A stretch of DNA of 7,348 nucleotides from NCBI GenBank assembly GCA_039927975.1, contig JBDSTZ010000432.1, positions 1-7,348 on the forward strand. Direction: 5' to 3'. The translations under genes and the position numbers were made by a program. This document shows positions 7,180 to 7,348 of this stretch, one piece after another. This DNA is from JBDSTZ01 sp039927975 (lineage in GTDB: Bacteria > Pseudomonadota > Gammaproteobacteria > Burkholderiales > Burkholderiaceae_D). Position 1 is the stretch's first letter. Every line of letters begins with the position of its first letter. Below the pieces are notes generated by a model. The model was not told the DNA's origin. It saw only the letters and a list, made by a program, of their open reading frames with translations, and ran no database searches.

Positions 7180-7195
7180 CTTTCGTTCGCCTTTT
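7167..7195 (-). terminator. Intrinsic terminator after the tRNA-Asp transcript
   Basis: AAAAGGCGAAC (7170-7180) and GTTCGCCTTTT (7185-7195) form a perfect 11-bp stem with a 4-nt loop. Read on the minus strand, the hairpin ends in seven consecutive U residues (7173-7167), the classic arrangement for ending the tRNA transcript. The plus strand also has a T run after the stem (TTTTCTT), so it may work in both directions, but no plus-strand gene leads into it within the window. Confidence 0.88.
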
Positions 7196-7316
7196 CTTAA
7201 ATTCAGTAGACCCGGAAGGGACTCGCCTGCGTGCCGCAGGCCGCGGAATCCCTTGCAAGATTCCCTCTCGTCCCAACCGTGTTCCCCGCAGAGGGAACAC
7301 TCTTCTACTTCAATTC
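7196..7316 (-). other. Structured tRNA-Asp trailer (spacer of about 120 nt, no gene seen)
   Basis: This stretch lies between the tRNA 3' end and the terminator and would be transcribed with the tRNA. It contains several perfect inverted repeats: GTGTTCCC/GGGAACAC (7279-7286 with 7293-7300, 6-nt loop), GGAATC/GATTCC (7245-7250 with 7259-7264), and GCCTGCG/CGCAGGC (7225-7231 with 7235-7241, 3-nt loop), the last enclosed by AAGGGA/TCCCTT (7216-7221 with 7249-7254). TTCCCTCT (7261-7268) can instead pair with AGAGGGAA (7290-7297), so some of these structures exclude each other. I see no open reading frame with a ribosome site and no second tRNA. A processed stable RNA is possible but unproven. Confidence 0.45.
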
Positions 7317-7348
7317 TGGCGGAGCGGACGGGACTCGAACCCGCGACC
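7317..7348 (-). tRNA. tRNA-Asp, 3' part only (window ends inside the gene)
   Basis: Read on minus, the last 32 nt of the gene are visible. T-stem GCGGG pairs with CCCGT (one G-U pair) around the loop TTCGAGT; the 3' acceptor strand is CCGCTCC, then discriminator G and encoded CCA (7319-7317). The segment is nearly identical to my recollection of the 3' end of E. coli tRNA-Asp (one difference, in the acceptor stem), and the G discriminator agrees with aspartate identity. The implied 5' acceptor strand GGAGCGG also fits. The anticodon (expected GTC) lies outside the window, so the amino acid is inferred from this match. Confidence 0.87.

Noticed and set aside
7279..7300. Sequence starting GTGTTCCCCGC, resembling the beginning of a type I-E CRISPR repeat
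   Set aside because: Only one copy, the second half differs from known repeats, there is no repeat-spacer periodicity and no cas gene nearby. It is better explained as a simple hairpin.
7218..7337. GGGACTCG at 7218-7225 repeated in the tRNA T-arm at 7330-7337, a possible attachment-site remnant
   Set aside because: Eight bases is too short for an integrase core duplication, and no integrase or foreign DNA lies between the copies.

Overview
The window looks like chromosome from a high-GC betaproteobacterium, most likely of the Oxalobacteraceae (Massilia, Duganella or Janthinobacterium type). This rests on strong GC bias at third positions, on product families and on gene order. No 16S or other lineage marker is present, so the placement is an inference. 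Nothing in the window looks mobile: I see no transposase, integrase, CRISPR array or phage gene. Base composition appears even from end to end.

Layout. (1) 1-1081, minus strand: N-terminal 360 residues of an ATP-dependent 5-oxoprolinase, cut by the left edge. (2) 1186-2712, plus: complete bifunctional NAD(P)H-hydrate epimerase/dehydratase (Nnr), divergent from the oxoprolinase across a 104-nt gap. (3) 2684-3400, minus: YbbA-type ABC ATPase, whose 3' end overlaps nnr convergently. (4) 3399-4058, plus: TesA-type SGNH esterase/thioesterase with signal peptide, head-to-head with ybbA. (5) 4055-5116, plus: tRNA 2-selenouridine synthase (MnmH/SelU), coupled to tesA by an ATGA overlap. (6) 5143-5187: perfect 16-bp bidirectional terminator between convergent mnmH and ppiD. 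(7) 5211-7121, minus: complete PpiD periplasmic chaperone. (8) 7122-7348: a very short ppiD leader, a strong terminator reading on the minus strand, a structured spacer of about 120 nt, and the 3' end of tRNA-Asp with encoded CCA, cut by the right edge.

How the genes relate. 5-oxoprolinase and Nnr both clear or repair damaged metabolites (5-oxoproline; hydrated NAD(P)H). TesA and YbbA are neighbours in E. coli as well, and mnmH (ybbB) lies in the same E. coli region, so the middle block is a partly conserved neighbourhood. PpiD beside a tRNA gene is consistent with the lon-hupB-(tRNA)-ppiD order known in proteobacteria, although lon and hupB are outside the window.

This is mainly an ordinary housekeeping region and I found no convincing undescribed system. 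The points most worth a second look are the interlocked ybbA/tesA start codons, the structured tRNA-Asp trailer with competing hairpins, the ATPase lacking its permease, and a PpiD whose parvulin domain looks better conserved than the inactive E. coli one.
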